Assembly: GCA_913060495.1 (NCBI GenBank)
Contig: CAJXRP010000024.1
Span: 1 to 57,524 of the forward strand
Source of the DNA: an uncultured Gammaproteobacteria bacterium
GTDB taxonomy: Bacteria > Pseudomonadota > Gammaproteobacteria > Pseudomonadales > Pseudohongiellaceae
Direction: 5' to 3'
DNA length: 57,524 bases
Part shown: piece after piece, positions 13,682 to 22,509 of the stretch
Numbering within the stretch: the first letter of the stretch is position 1
Layout of the letters: each line of letters starts with the position of its first letter
Position numbers and translations under genes: made by a program
The notes under the pieces: generated by a model
Databases searched by the model: none
Told to the model about the DNA's origin: nothing
Seen by the model: only the letters and a program-made list of their open reading frames with translations

Positions 13682-16432
13682 ATGGAAAAATTTCTACTTT
13701 CTCTTACCGACGCATTCGCTCAAGCACCTTATAAGGTATTGAAATACAAGAGCTTTGTATTAGCCGGTATATTAGTCATCACTTCCGTCATGGTATACGG
13801 TATCTACACCCGCACCATATTGGATATGACCACTGATAGCTTTCTCGACGCTGCGGATCCCGCAGCTATTGCACTCGACGAGTTTCGCGAACAATTTGGC
13901 AGCGACGAATCTGTTTTCCTCGTCTATCGCGCCAAGGACGGCAACGTCTTCTCTCGGGAATCCCTGGCGGCAGCCCAGGCTCTCACTAACGATTTACGCA
14001 ATTGGCAATCATTGGATCGCAGCGAATACCCAGAAACAATGAATGGCATAACGCTAGATTGGAATGAGCTGAATCATATTCGACGAGTTCAATCCATTGC
14101 AAATCTTCGCTATCAAGAAAGTGTTGGCGACAGCCTGCTATCCAGCCGCTTAGTGCCTAGCGCGCTTCCCAGCGAAAATGACGAGATAGCTCAAATCCGG
14201 GGTAAAGCCTTATCACTGGAAGACTATCTGCTGGCCTTCTATTCCGAAAATACGGAATACGGCGCGATTCTTATCCAGACTGATTTTGGCACCAAACCTG
14301 TAGAGGGTTTTGTTTCAGCAGTTGATGCTGCGGATATTTCCTTGGACGATAGTTTTGGCGCCTTTGGTGATGACTTGGGTGATGACCTGGGTTTTGATCT
14401 AGAGTTCGATGAAAGCGTTGAAGTACAGGAAGTGGAGTTTGAAGCCGTAGACATGCTGGGCTATACCGCCTTCCACGTGATGTCTAAAACGATCTACCAA
14501 AAATACGAAGATCAGTTTGAATTCTTTCCTGTTGGAACTCCCCCTCTTATGGAATTCATGCTAGAAATAATGACTGAGATGCAGGTTCTCGGCGTGGTAC
14601 TAGTACTTATCTTCACTCTGCTTCTTTGGATACTGTTCCGTTCTTTCAGCGCAGTGCTGTGGCCTCTCGTTACAATATTGCTGAGCATTGCATGGGCATG
14701 GGGAATCCCAGCTTGGACGGGCGTGGCATTAACCACAATGATATCCCTTACCATCATGCTTATATTCGCAGTCGGCATTGCAGATTGCGTTCATGTCATG
14801 AGCGCCTATTTTAGTTTTCGGCGTGAAGGTGAAGAACACTATTTAGCTCTCTCCCACGCCTACAAAAAAACTGGACTCGCGATCCTAGTGACAACTATCA
14901 CAACTATGTGCGGCGTGATGGCTCTCTCTACTTCTGACTTAGCAATGATTCAAGTGTTCGGCTGGACCTCAGCCCTAGGCGTGTTCCTGGCATTTTTCTT
15001 CACTATCGTTTTATTGCCAATACTATTGAACATATGGCACCCGGGCGACCCAGATGCCGATGCTAGCTTCGCAGACAACCTGGGCAAACGCTGGCATGCT
15101 CTGCCAAGAAACACCAAGATAATTATCGCAGCAGTTTATTTTGTAACGGTTTTCGCTACCCTAGGTCTGGCAATTGGAGCCTATGTTTCTCTAGTAACAC
15201 TGCTCACCTATGTTGTTGTGAACTGGATGAAACCCATTCTCAATGCAGTGCCGGGAATAACTGCCCGCTACCCCTATCTAATTATGACTATCTTTGCGGG
15301 CATCTTTCTTACTTGTCTATACGGTATGAGCAAAATTCGCATAGACAGTAATATGGCGGAACTCTCTCGAGAAGATTCCGCTCTGCAGCGCGCCTACGAC
15401 ATCGTAGATGAAAACATGGCTGGCTCACAAAGCATGGAGATCGTCATCAACACCAATGTGACTGATGGCATGATGAACCCTCGACTACTGCAAGCCGTGG
15501 ATGAACTTCAGACACGTATCGAAGCACGCTATCCGAACGAAGTATCGCGAACAAATTCATTGGCAAACATTGTTAAAGAAACATTCAAAGTAATGAACGA
15601 TGACGACCCTGCCTTTGACCGAATTCCCGATTCAGAGCTAATGGTTTCTCAACTGTTGTATCTATTCAACAGCTCGAACCCCGAAGACCGCCGCGCTTTG
15701 GTATCGGATGACTATAGCAAATCACATATATCAATTAGTGCTTACAACGCTGGCTCTTACCAGTACCAAGTTTTCTTTACCGAAATGGAACAGGAAATTA
15801 CCGAGACTTTTGCAGGTTTAGAAAGTGAGTTTCCCGAATTACAGGTTACTGTTACCGGCAGCATGGCGATGATGATGAGAATGGCAGACGATTTAGCCCG
15901 CTCGCAATACGCAAGCTTATTGCTGGCACTGGGAATAATCAGCGTCATCATGATCGTCACCCTGGGCTCGTTTCAGGGCGGCCTGCTGGCAATGGTCCCG
16001 AACCTCATACCCGCCGTTCTCAGCTTCGGTCTAATGGGGCTCTTAGGACTTCCCCTTGATGCCGATACGCTACTAATCGCTCCAATCATTATCGGCATAG
16101 CGGTGGATGATACGATTCACTTTATGACCCACTACCGTATCGATTTGGCAAGAACCGGCAGTATCAGCAAGGCATTGATCAGCACTATTCGCGATGTTGG
16201 TCAGGCGGTCATGTTTACCACCATGGTTATCGCGCTAAGTTTCGCGCTATTGAGTTTTTCAGGTCACATGGGAATGGCAAAGATGGGCTTCTTCGGATCC
16301 CTCGCTATCTTCTTTGCATTACTTTGCGACTTATTCCTAATACCGGCGATGATCATAACTTTCAAACCCACTTTTGGCGTGAAAGATGCGAATACCGATA
16401 TCGATTTTTCAGAAGCAGCGTTAGCGCAATAG
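13682..16432 (+). CDS. RND/MMPL-superfamily exporter
   Basis: 916 residues with a duplicated RND layout: a membrane helix near 25-45, a periplasmic domain, five or six helices (about 295-450), a middle region, helix 7 near 535, a second periplasmic domain and six further helices (about 735-895). The intramembrane acidic motifs GIADCVHVMSAYF and GIAVDDTIHFMTHYR mark the proton path of the MMPL/HpnN-like group, which moves lipids or other hydrophobic molecules. Residues about 220-262, in the first periplasmic domain, are unusually rich in Asp, Gly and Phe (for example GDDLGDDLGFDLEFDE). It forms an operon with the LolA-like carrier (16-bp gap) and the barrel. No strong ribosome site precedes the ATG. 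Confidence 0.88.
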   Translation: MEKFLLSLTDAFAQAPYKVLKYKSFVLAGILVITSVMVYGIYTRTILDMTTDSFLDAADPAAIALDEFREQFGSDESVFLVYRAKDGNVFSRESLAAAQALTNDLRNWQSLDRSEYPETMNGITLDWNELNHIRRVQSIANLRYQESVGDSLLSSRLVPSALPSENDEIAQIRGKALSLEDYLLAFYSENTEYGAILIQTDFGTKPVEGFVSAVDAADISLDDSFGAFGDDLGDDLGFDLEFDESVEVQEVEFEAVDMLGYTAFHVMSKTIYQKYEDQFEFFPVGTPPLMEFMLEIMTEMQVLGVVLVLIFTLLLWILFRSFSAVLWPLVTILLSIAWAWGIPAWTGVALTTMISLTIMLIFAVGIADCVHVMSAYFSFRREGEEHYLALSHAYKKTGLAILVTTITTMCGVMALSTSDLAMIQVFGWTSALGVFLAFFFTIVLLPILLNIWHPGDPDADASFADNLGKRWHALPRNTKIIIAAVYFVTVFATLGLAIGAYVSLVTLLTYVVVNWMKPILNAVPGITARYPYLIMTIFAGIFLTCLYGMSKIRIDSNMAELSREDSALQRAYDIVDENMAGSQSMEIVINTNVTDGMMNPRLLQAVDELQTRIEARYPNEVSRTNSLANIVKETFKVMNDDDPAFDRIPDSELMVSQLLYLFNSSNPEDRRALVSDDYSKSHISISAYNAGSYQYQVFFTEMEQEITETFAGLESEFPELQVTVTGSMAMMMRMADDLARSQYASLLLALGIISVIMIVTLGSFQGGLLAMVPNLIPAVLSFGLMGLLGLPLDADTLLIAPIIIGIAVDDTIHFMTHYRIDLARTGSISKALISTIRDVGQAVMFTTMVIALSFALLSFSGHMGMAKMGFFGSLAIFFALLCDLFLIPAMIITFKPTFGVKDANTDIDFSEAALAQ

Positions 16433-16448
16433 AGACTGGAGTCAGAAA

Positions 16449-17348
16449 ATGGAAACCCAAAAATTTCGTAACAAGTTGATCACACTATTTGCGGCACTTA
16501 TCCTGCTGCCATTATCAGCTGCAGCAGCGGAGTTAAGCCCTAGGGAAATCATGGAGAAGTTCGAGGACAATCAACGAGCAACTTCAAACTCTGCACTCTC
16601 GCGCATGCAAATATCTACCTGTAAATTTGGCGTGCGAGAAGGAAAGATAACCTGCGCAGAACGCCCTAGAGTTAAATCTCTCGAATCTGTAGGCAAAGGA
16701 TATGGGCCTGATCTAAAAGACACGAAGTCTGTGGCTATTCTTCTAGAGCCCGCTGCAGAACGCGGCATTGGAATGCTCAGCTTCTCCTATGATGATGGCG
16801 CAAGAGATAACGAATCATGGCTTTATCTTTCTGCACTTGGCCGAGTTAAGCGTATCGCAAGCGGAAGCTCCGACGATGAGACTGAGCCCGGATCATTGTT
16901 CGGCTCAGAGTTTACGACTGAAGATCAGGACACCGGAAAACTCGATGAGTACACGATTAACGTCCTTGAAGAAACTACAGAATCTGGCAGAGATGTTTGG
17001 AAAATAGAGATGATTCCAAACGAAGAGCGCGCTCGCAAGTCCCGCTATTCCCGGACTGTGAATTACATCGACAAAGAACGCTTCGTTGCGCTTAAAGTAG
17101 AAATGTATGACCAATACGGCAAGGAAATAAAGCGCATGCTGGGCTCTAGAGTCGAGCTGATGAACGACATATGGATTGCAAGATCGACCACCATTATGAA
17201 TCTAGTAACAAATCGGCTGTCCAATATGGCATTCCTTGAAATGCATACTGGCATCGAAGTAGACGATGAATTTCTAACTCAGCGAACACTCACAGATGCG
17301 GCTTTCAGAGAAACCGAATTAGAAAAGCTACGCGCGCAAATAGACTAG
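16449..17348 (+). CDS. LolA-like outer membrane lipoprotein-sorting protein (TP0789-type)
   Basis: 299 residues with a cleavable signal peptide (hydrophobic run LITLFAALILLPLSAAAA) followed by a LolA/LppX-like fold typical of the proteins encoded beside RND lipid exporters: LSPREIMEKFEDNQRA, a loop with GSLFGSEFTTED, and SRTVNYIDKERFVALKVEMYD. Such proteins are thought to carry a lipid or lipoprotein through the periplasm. Two cysteines in the mature part (TCKFG and TCAERP) may pair. It sits between the RND transporter and the barrel protein, so it probably hands the substrate from one to the other. SD-like GGAG precedes the ATG. Confidence 0.82.
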   Translation: METQKFRNKLITLFAALILLPLSAAAAELSPREIMEKFEDNQRATSNSALSRMQISTCKFGVREGKITCAERPRVKSLESVGKGYGPDLKDTKSVAILLEPAAERGIGMLSFSYDDGARDNESWLYLSALGRVKRIASGSSDDETEPGSLFGSEFTTEDQDTGKLDEYTINVLEETTESGRDVWKIEMIPNEERARKSRYSRTVNYIDKERFVALKVEMYDQYGKEIKRMLGSRVELMNDIWIARSTTIMNLVTNRLSNMAFLEMHTGIEVDDEFLTQRTLTDAAFRETELEKLRAQID

Positions 17349-17362
17349 TCGACATAGCAGCG

Positions 17363-18796
17363 ATGAGAAAAACAAGCATAGTCATTGGCTTTGCCGCGAG
17401 CGCCCTGCTTGCTGCCTTTAATACGGCACTCGCACAAGACGATGTGCTTGTGCTTGATGATGACGTACAGTTCGATGCAGATGCCGATTTCGGATTCGAC
17501 GATGACTTCTTCAGCGCCGCCTTCGATGAGGATAGTTCGGCATCGAACAGTTCCTGGCTAGACGATTTCACCATCAAGATCAGCCAACAGTTCTCCGGCC
17601 AGATAAACAATCACAGCGTGGACCTCGCTCCCGGCTTCTCTTTGCCGCGCAAGGCAGAGCTGGAAACCAATCGACTTGGTGCCAACATTCGCTACCAGAA
17701 TGCCTTTGCTCCCGGCTGGCTGTTACAGGCTAGCGCACAGGTTCGAATTTATTTGAATGACGACTATCAATATAGAGCCGAGGGCGGCTCGATCGACATC
17801 GAATCTCGCGGCAATGAATTCTTCCTGCAGCGCAGCTTCGATCAACATAGCCTTAAGCTTGGACGGCAGACCGTGGTCTGGGGTGAAACATCGGGCAACT
17901 CGGTTTTAGATGTCATTAACACCACTGAATTTCGCGATTTCAATATTATCGATATCGAAGATGCTCGCCTGAATCAATGGATGCTGGTGTGGGATTATTT
18001 TGGCGAGGATTCCAATTTCTCCAGCTTCGTCAATCTCTACCCCGAATTCAATCCACCTGCGGTGCGTGGCAGCCCCTTCTTCTTCGAACCAGAATTCAAC
18101 CTGACCGATTACGATCGCGACAGTAGCCTACTGTTGGAAGCTGGCACGCAGTGGCGTAAGTCGTTTCGGGGCAGCGACATATCCATCATGGCCGCCTACC
18201 TCTACGAGAATCAATTGCGCTTTGAAGACCCTGTAACCCTAGTAGGAGACGCAGTAGCCGAGACCAACGATTTCTTCCTGCTGGGATTCAGTGCGAATCG
18301 CGCAATTGGTAAACTGCTGTTGAATTTCGATCTGGCCTACAGTCACGATGTGCTCGCCGATAGTTTCAGTTTCCCCGGTACGGCAAGCCTCGCTAAGCCC
18401 GTGAACCTAAAGAAAGATCAGATCGGCACATCCATGGGCTTCGAGTATGCCATCAGCAATGAGCAGAGCGTCAGCTTAGGCATTCAGGCTCAGAAACTAT
18501 TGGACGAAGATGAGGGCTTGTTACCCGGGCAGTCACTGATTAATGACGGGGTATTTGGCAGTTGGCTGGTGCGCTACAGCAACACCTTAATGAATAGTGA
18601 CTTGGTTATCTCATCGACCCTACAAGGTGATCTAGCTGCAAACTCCTTGCTAGCACTCGTCGGAGCCGACTACACGCTGAATGACAACTGGGCTATCAGT
18701 GGCCAGATAATCAATATTAGCTCAAACGATGAATCTCCCTTACTCTTCTTTGCCGAAGACGTAAGGCTCTCCGCGACTCTTACCTACTCTTTCTAG
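17363..18796 (+). CDS. DUF1302-like outer-membrane beta-barrel protein
   Basis: 477 residues. A signal peptide (ending ALAQ, about residue 25) is followed by an acidic stretch (about 26-60) rich in Asp, Phe and Ala (VLDDDVQFDADADFGFDDD), then a barrel with repeated amphipathic strands and the terminal LSATLTYSF ending in Phe, the usual BAM recognition end. LKLGRQTVVWGE at about 167-178 resembles the DUF1302 signature. It probably forms the outer-membrane exit of the RND/LolA-like system. The acidic stretch parallels the one in the RND partner. It is the last gene of the unit. Confidence 0.78.
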   Translation: MRKTSIVIGFAASALLAAFNTALAQDDVLVLDDDVQFDADADFGFDDDFFSAAFDEDSSASNSSWLDDFTIKISQQFSGQINNHSVDLAPGFSLPRKAELETNRLGANIRYQNAFAPGWLLQASAQVRIYLNDDYQYRAEGGSIDIESRGNEFFLQRSFDQHSLKLGRQTVVWGETSGNSVLDVINTTEFRDFNIIDIEDARLNQWMLVWDYFGEDSNFSSFVNLYPEFNPPAVRGSPFFFEPEFNLTDYDRDSSLLLEAGTQWRKSFRGSDISIMAAYLYENQLRFEDPVTLVGDAVAETNDFFLLGFSANRAIGKLLLNFDLAYSHDVLADSFSFPGTASLAKPVNLKKDQIGTSMGFEYAISNEQSVSLGIQAQKLLDEDEGLLPGQSLINDGVFGSWLVRYSNTLMNSDLVISSTLQGDLAANSLLALVGADYTLNDNWAISGQIINISSNDESPLLFFAEDVRLSATLTYSF

Positions 18797-18885
18797 AAAG
18801 CTAAGGCCATCATATAGGCGATGCTGCCGGAGTCTATTTCCTCACTAAGAAGCACTATAGGGTTCAATTTTCGGGGCAAACCGCA

Positions 18886-18914
18886 GCAAAGCCCACAGAG
18901 TGAATGGGCTTTGC
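18886..18914. terminator. Hairpin between convergent genes
   Basis: GCAAAGCCCA (18886-18895) and TGGGCTTTGC (18905-18914) form a 10-bp perfect stem with a 9-nt loop. It lies between the barrel gene (plus) and the symporter (minus). Neither side has a clean U run, so termination efficiency is uncertain. Confidence 0.6.
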
Positions 18915-18922
18915 AACTGCTG

Positions 18923-20170
18923 CTAGAATTTAATTGGTCTGTCGAATATCTCTTTATCGAACTCATCTTCCCAGTTAGCAACCGCCGTTGAAACCGAGAG
19001 ATCTCCACCGATATTCACCGCTGTGCGCAACATGTCCAGAGGTCGGTCGAAGGGCAGAATAAAACCAATAACTATTGCCGTTTGTTCTGGCGTCATTCCT
19101 ATGGTCTGCGTGACTGCAGCGATAAGAAACAGTGAAGCACCGGGAACGGCGGCGGTGCCGACGGACACCAAAGTCGTTGACCCTGCAATTAGCACATAGT
19201 CCGCAAGCACCAAGTCGATACCGAAAGCCTGGGCAGCGAAGACAGAAACGATACCCACATACAGGGCCGTGCCATCCATATTAATGGTAGCCCCCAGAGG
19301 CAGAACAGTTGATGCAATTATGGGCTTGATACCGAGATTCTCCTCGGCAACAGACATCGACACCGGCAGCGTTGCCGAACTTGAAGAAGTAGAGAAAGCC
19401 ACTAGCATGGCGTCGCGTGCCCCGCGGAAGAACATGACCGGCGATAGATTTAAGGTAAGTTTTATAATGATCAGACCATGAACTATCAGTAGATGGGCTG
19501 CAGAGCCTATTACCACCGCCAGCGCCAAGGTAATAACATCAAGCAAGGCTGAGACGCCTTGAGTCCCCGCCACAGAGGCTATCAAGGCAAACACACCAAA
19601 CGGCGCTACTTCCATAACCCAGTGAGTTATGCGCAGCATCATCTCGCTGCTGGCTTCCATCAAATCGGCGACAGGTTTACCCTTTTCGCCAATCGTTAAC
19701 AAACTCACACCGGCTAACAAGGCAAAGAAGATAATCGCCAGCATATTGCCCTCGGCCAGCGCCGCTATGGGGTTTGATGGCACGATGGTCATTAGCCGTT
19801 CCGATAGTGGAATAGCTACCTGGACCTGCTCAGGAACAGCCGCTGAAAAATCTACACCCACACCAGGCTGCAGAATAACCGCAAGAATCAGCCCGATCGT
19901 GATAGCCGCCAAGGTAGTTGCCATATAAATAGCCAGTGTCTTAACACCAAGCGAACCCAGCTTGCTCGGATCGCCCATGGCCACAACACCCGAAATCAAT
20001 GTTACGAACACAAGGGGCACAACCACCATCCGAATTAACCTAACGAATAGCGTGCCAACCCAGGCAATATTCTCAGAGCCTGGGCCCCAGATCATGCCCA
20101 CGATCACTCCCAATACAAGCGCCGCGAATATACGTTTCCAGAGTGCTATTTCAAACCAAGTTGCGACCAT
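18923..20170 (-). CDS. Dicarboxylate/amino acid:cation symporter (DAACS)
   Basis: A 415-residue SLC1-type transporter of the inner membrane. The family marks are the serine-rich hairpin STSSSSATLPVSM (about 281-293) and TINMDGTALY (about 311-320), which form the substrate and Na+ or H+ sites, plus the final INIGGDLSVSTAVANWE. It should import glutamate, aspartate or C4-dicarboxylates; which one cannot be told from this. GGTGGAATAAAG precedes the ATG. It appears monocistronic, with a hairpin downstream. Confidence 0.93.
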   Translation of the reverse strand: MVATWFEIALWKRIFAALVLGVIVGMIWGPGSENIAWVGTLFVRLIRMVVVPLVFVTLISGVVAMGDPSKLGSLGVKTLAIYMATTLAAITIGLILAVILQPGVGVDFSAAVPEQVQVAIPLSERLMTIVPSNPIAALAEGNMLAIIFFALLAGVSLLTIGEKGKPVADLMEASSEMMLRITHWVMEVAPFGVFALIASVAGTQGVSALLDVITLALAVVIGSAAHLLIVHGLIIIKLTLNLSPVMFFRGARDAMLVAFSTSSSSATLPVSMSVAEENLGIKPIIASTVLPLGATINMDGTALYVGIVSVFAAQAFGIDLVLADYVLIAGSTTLVSVGTAAVPGASLFLIAAVTQTIGMTPEQTAIVIGFILPFDRPLDMLRTAVNIGGDLSVSTAVANWEDEFDKEIFDRPIKF

Positions 20171-20334
20171 CTTTATTCCACCAATTATTAGTCTTCTGTT
20201 CTCCTCTCTATTGGCGGGCCACTACTGGTGGTCGCTACATTAAAGAGAGTGAGATCTAAATACTTCTTGCTAGGAGACTATAGAAGTTCATACCATAGTT
20301 CCAGCCCCAAACCCCGCACCCTAGAGCAGCAAAG

Positions 20335-21078
20335 ATGGCAGAGTGGATCCAAGGAACAGTAACCGACAATATTCATTGGACAGAAAACCTCTATTCACTG
20401 AAGATCGATGCTGACATAGACAGCTTTGTCGCGGGTCAATTTACCAGCCTGGCGCTGGAAATTGACGGCGAGCGAATCGCGCGACCCTATTCCTTTCTTA
20501 GCGCCCCGGGGCAAAATCCCCTGGAGTTCTTCTTCTATACTGCCACAGGCGGCGTTCTCTCAAACGCCATGTTAGAGCTGCAGGCCGGCGATCCGATCTG
20601 GCTTAAAAAGAAGGCGAATGGTTTCTTCACCCTCTCGGAAGTCCCCGACTCTAGAGATCTTTGGATGTTTGGAACGGGGACAGGAATCGCCCCCTTCTTC
20701 TCTATACTAAAAACAGCAGAGCCCTGGGAGCGATTCGAGCGAGTGATATTAGTGCACGGTGTTCGAGCCAACGCCGACCTGCGCTATCAAGAACTTATCG
20801 AAAACATTCAGCGCGACCGACCGGAGCAGCTTCTGTTCAAAGCCTTCGTGACTCGAGAAGAGGTACCTGGCACGTATCACGGCAGAATCCCCGCCGCTAT
20901 TGCCGATGGAAAGCTGGAAGAAGTTTGCGGCCTAGAACTCTCGCCAGAAAACTCGCAGATCATGCTCTGCGGCAATCCCGACATGGTAAAGGACACAGTA
21001 GAGATCCTGAAGGAGCGCGGCTTCAAGAAGAACCGTCGCCGCACCCCAGGCCAAGTTACCGTCGAAAATTACTGGTAA
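20335..21078 (+). CDS. fpr: Ferredoxin/flavodoxin-NADP+ reductase
   Basis: A 247-residue FAD enzyme of the bacterial Fpr type. RPYSFLSAP (about 51-59) binds FAD, GTGTGIAPFFSIL (about 113-125) and CGNPDMV bind NADP, and the C terminus GQVTVENYW carries the terminal aromatic residue that stacks on the flavin in this subgroup. It exchanges electrons between NADPH and ferredoxin or flavodoxin in the cytoplasm. The C terminus abuts the convergent HAAS-domain gene with no gap. Confidence 0.95.
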   Translation: MAEWIQGTVTDNIHWTENLYSLKIDADIDSFVAGQFTSLALEIDGERIARPYSFLSAPGQNPLEFFFYTATGGVLSNAMLELQAGDPIWLKKKANGFFTLSEVPDSRDLWMFGTGTGIAPFFSILKTAEPWERFERVILVHGVRANADLRYQELIENIQRDRPEQLLFKAFVTREEVPGTYHGRIPAAIADGKLEEVCGLELSPENSQIMLCGNPDMVKDTVEILKERGFKKNRRRTPGQVTVENYW

Positions 21079-22017
21079 CTAATCGCTTTTTCCCAATCGC
21101 CCCAGCTTACGCCAGTAGCTATAAGCGGAAAACACCGTCGCAGCAATCATCCCCCACAATACATAATAGAAAACAGACGCTAGAGATTGCGGCACATCGG
21201 GATAATTTACTCCTAGGTTTCCGGCATTGCTCAACAGCACAATCACACAGCCCAAACTTAGAATTAGTTCCGACCCGATACGTAGCAGCAGCCTGTTTCT
21301 CGACCAAGTCTGGTTGAACACCAAATAGAAGTATTGGGGAATTAAAATCACCATCTCAATCTTCATCCAGAAGACGAGGGTATCGATTGGATTTTGATTC
21401 TGGCCGATCAGCGTCTCGAAAGTGTGCTCAATGCTTAGCAAGTTCAACATCACTAACCAGGTAACAGCGACGATACAGGCGACCAATGCTCCCCAGGCAC
21501 TGGCGAGCGCATTATCAGGTTGGTCTAGAGCATTCGGCTGCCAACTATCCAAATAATTATGACGCTCCATCAAGCGCTCTGCCAGCACATAACCCACGGT
21601 GATGACCCCGATAATGTAAATGTAGGTATTAACGAAAATCCACGGACGCGACACATCCCCTAGATCCACGCGAAAAAATATCTCTGCCAAGATTATCGTT
21701 ACAAGAACACAGGTAGATATCACCAGCGATACCAGCACAGACATCCTGTAGAACGGGTACAAGGTCGGCCCAACTAGCGATCGCGCCTCCCCCTGATATT
21801 CAGCAGCAACACGCAGCGGATGACCAAAGTCACTCAGCAACTCAATCTCGGCTTGTTCACTCACTTCGCCCTCAGCATCGGCGCTGCGGTCGGCAAGCTT
21901 CTCTGACAAGTTTGCACGTAACTCTTCAACAATGTCTGCGCGGTTTTTAGCCGGCAGATAAGTTTTTACGTCGGCTATATATCGATCCAGCGGACTCTTC
22001 TTCGTTAAGAAATTCAT
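21079..22017 (-). CDS. HAAS-domain membrane protein paired with PadR regulator
   Basis: 312 residues. The N-terminal cytoplasmic part (about 1-75: LDRYIADVKTYLPAKNRADIVEELRANLSEKLADR, then LLSDFGHPLRVAAEY) is the HAAS-type helical domain found in proteins encoded directly after PadR regulators. About six membrane helices follow (roughly 90-112, 128-148, 172-195, 217-238, 248-268 and 282-302). It is presumed to sense or signal at the membrane; function is not established. Its ATG overlaps the padR stop by 4 bp and uses CGGAGG inside padR, so translation is coupled. Confidence 0.75.
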   Translation of the reverse strand: MNFLTKKSPLDRYIADVKTYLPAKNRADIVEELRANLSEKLADRSADAEGEVSEQAEIELLSDFGHPLRVAAEYQGEARSLVGPTLYPFYRMSVLVSLVISTCVLVTIILAEIFFRVDLGDVSRPWIFVNTYIYIIGVITVGYVLAERLMERHNYLDSWQPNALDQPDNALASAWGALVACIVAVTWLVMLNLLSIEHTFETLIGQNQNPIDTLVFWMKIEMVILIPQYFYLVFNQTWSRNRLLLRIGSELILSLGCVIVLLSNAGNLGVNYPDVPQSLASVFYYVLWGMIAATVFSAYSYWRKLGRLGKSD

Positions 22018-22346
22018 TTGTTCGCCTCCGAAATTTTAACTAATGATTCGTTCAGCTGTTGCCAGTCAGTTTGCAGTGTCTGCAGTGTCTCAATCCCCTT
22101 GGGGGATGTCTGGTAATAGCGACGCTTCCTGCCCTCTTCGCTACTCCAGCGGCTATCCAACAGGCCATAGGATTCGAGGCGCCGCACCAATGGGTACAAG
22201 GTTCCCTCTTCGATATCGATGTCTACAGCCTGCAACGATTTGCGTAGGGAATAGCCGTACTGCTCTTGTTTCAGAGCATTCAGAACTGCCAGTATCAAAA
22301 TACCGCGTCGCAGCTCCAGACGCATGGACTCTAATTTCGCACTCAT
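22014..22346 (-). CDS. PadR-family transcriptional regulator
   Basis: 110 residues from ATG 22346, chosen because the conserved domain starts here (LRRGILILAVLNALKQEQYGYSL) and AGAGAGG precedes it; the frame is open further upstream through the operator region. The winged helix shows IEEGTLYPLVRRLESYGLLDSRW and RKRRYYQTSPKG, the PadR signature. This short subgroup-2 type normally represses its own operon. The upstream region carries two inverted repeats built from TACTGT half-sites. It is cotranscribed with the HAAS-domain membrane protein. Confidence 0.9.
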   Translation of the reverse strand: MSAKLESMRLELRRGILILAVLNALKQEQYGYSLRKSLQAVDIDIEEGTLYPLVRRLESYGLLDSRWSSEEGRKRRYYQTSPKGIETLQTLQTDWQQLNESLVKISEANK

Positions 22347-22362
22347 ATGGCCTCTCTCTAGA

Positions 22363-22404
22363 TACTGTGTACTGCACAGTACTGTTACTGTATACCACAC
22401 AGTA
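22363..22404. promoter_or_regulatory. Paired operators upstream of padR
   Basis: TACTGTG-N5-CACAGTA (22363-22381) and, next to it, TACTGT-N7-ACAGTA (22386-22404). Both keep the CTGT-N7-ACAG core. They lie 17-58 bp before the padR ATG, a typical autoregulatory position. Confidence 0.6.
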
Positions 22405-22509
22405 ATGCCTGGCAAGACTAAATCTTATGGCTTCTGAGTAACAGACGAAGAATGCGGTGTACAAGTCACAACATCACGCGTGAGGAGCATCTACTTTTGA
22501 CGAGGGACG

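Noticed and set aside
22386..22404. LexA-box-like sequence upstream of padR
   Set aside because: The core is CTGT-N7-ACAG, one base short of the LexA spacing, and it occurs twice with the same length, which fits a PadR operator better.
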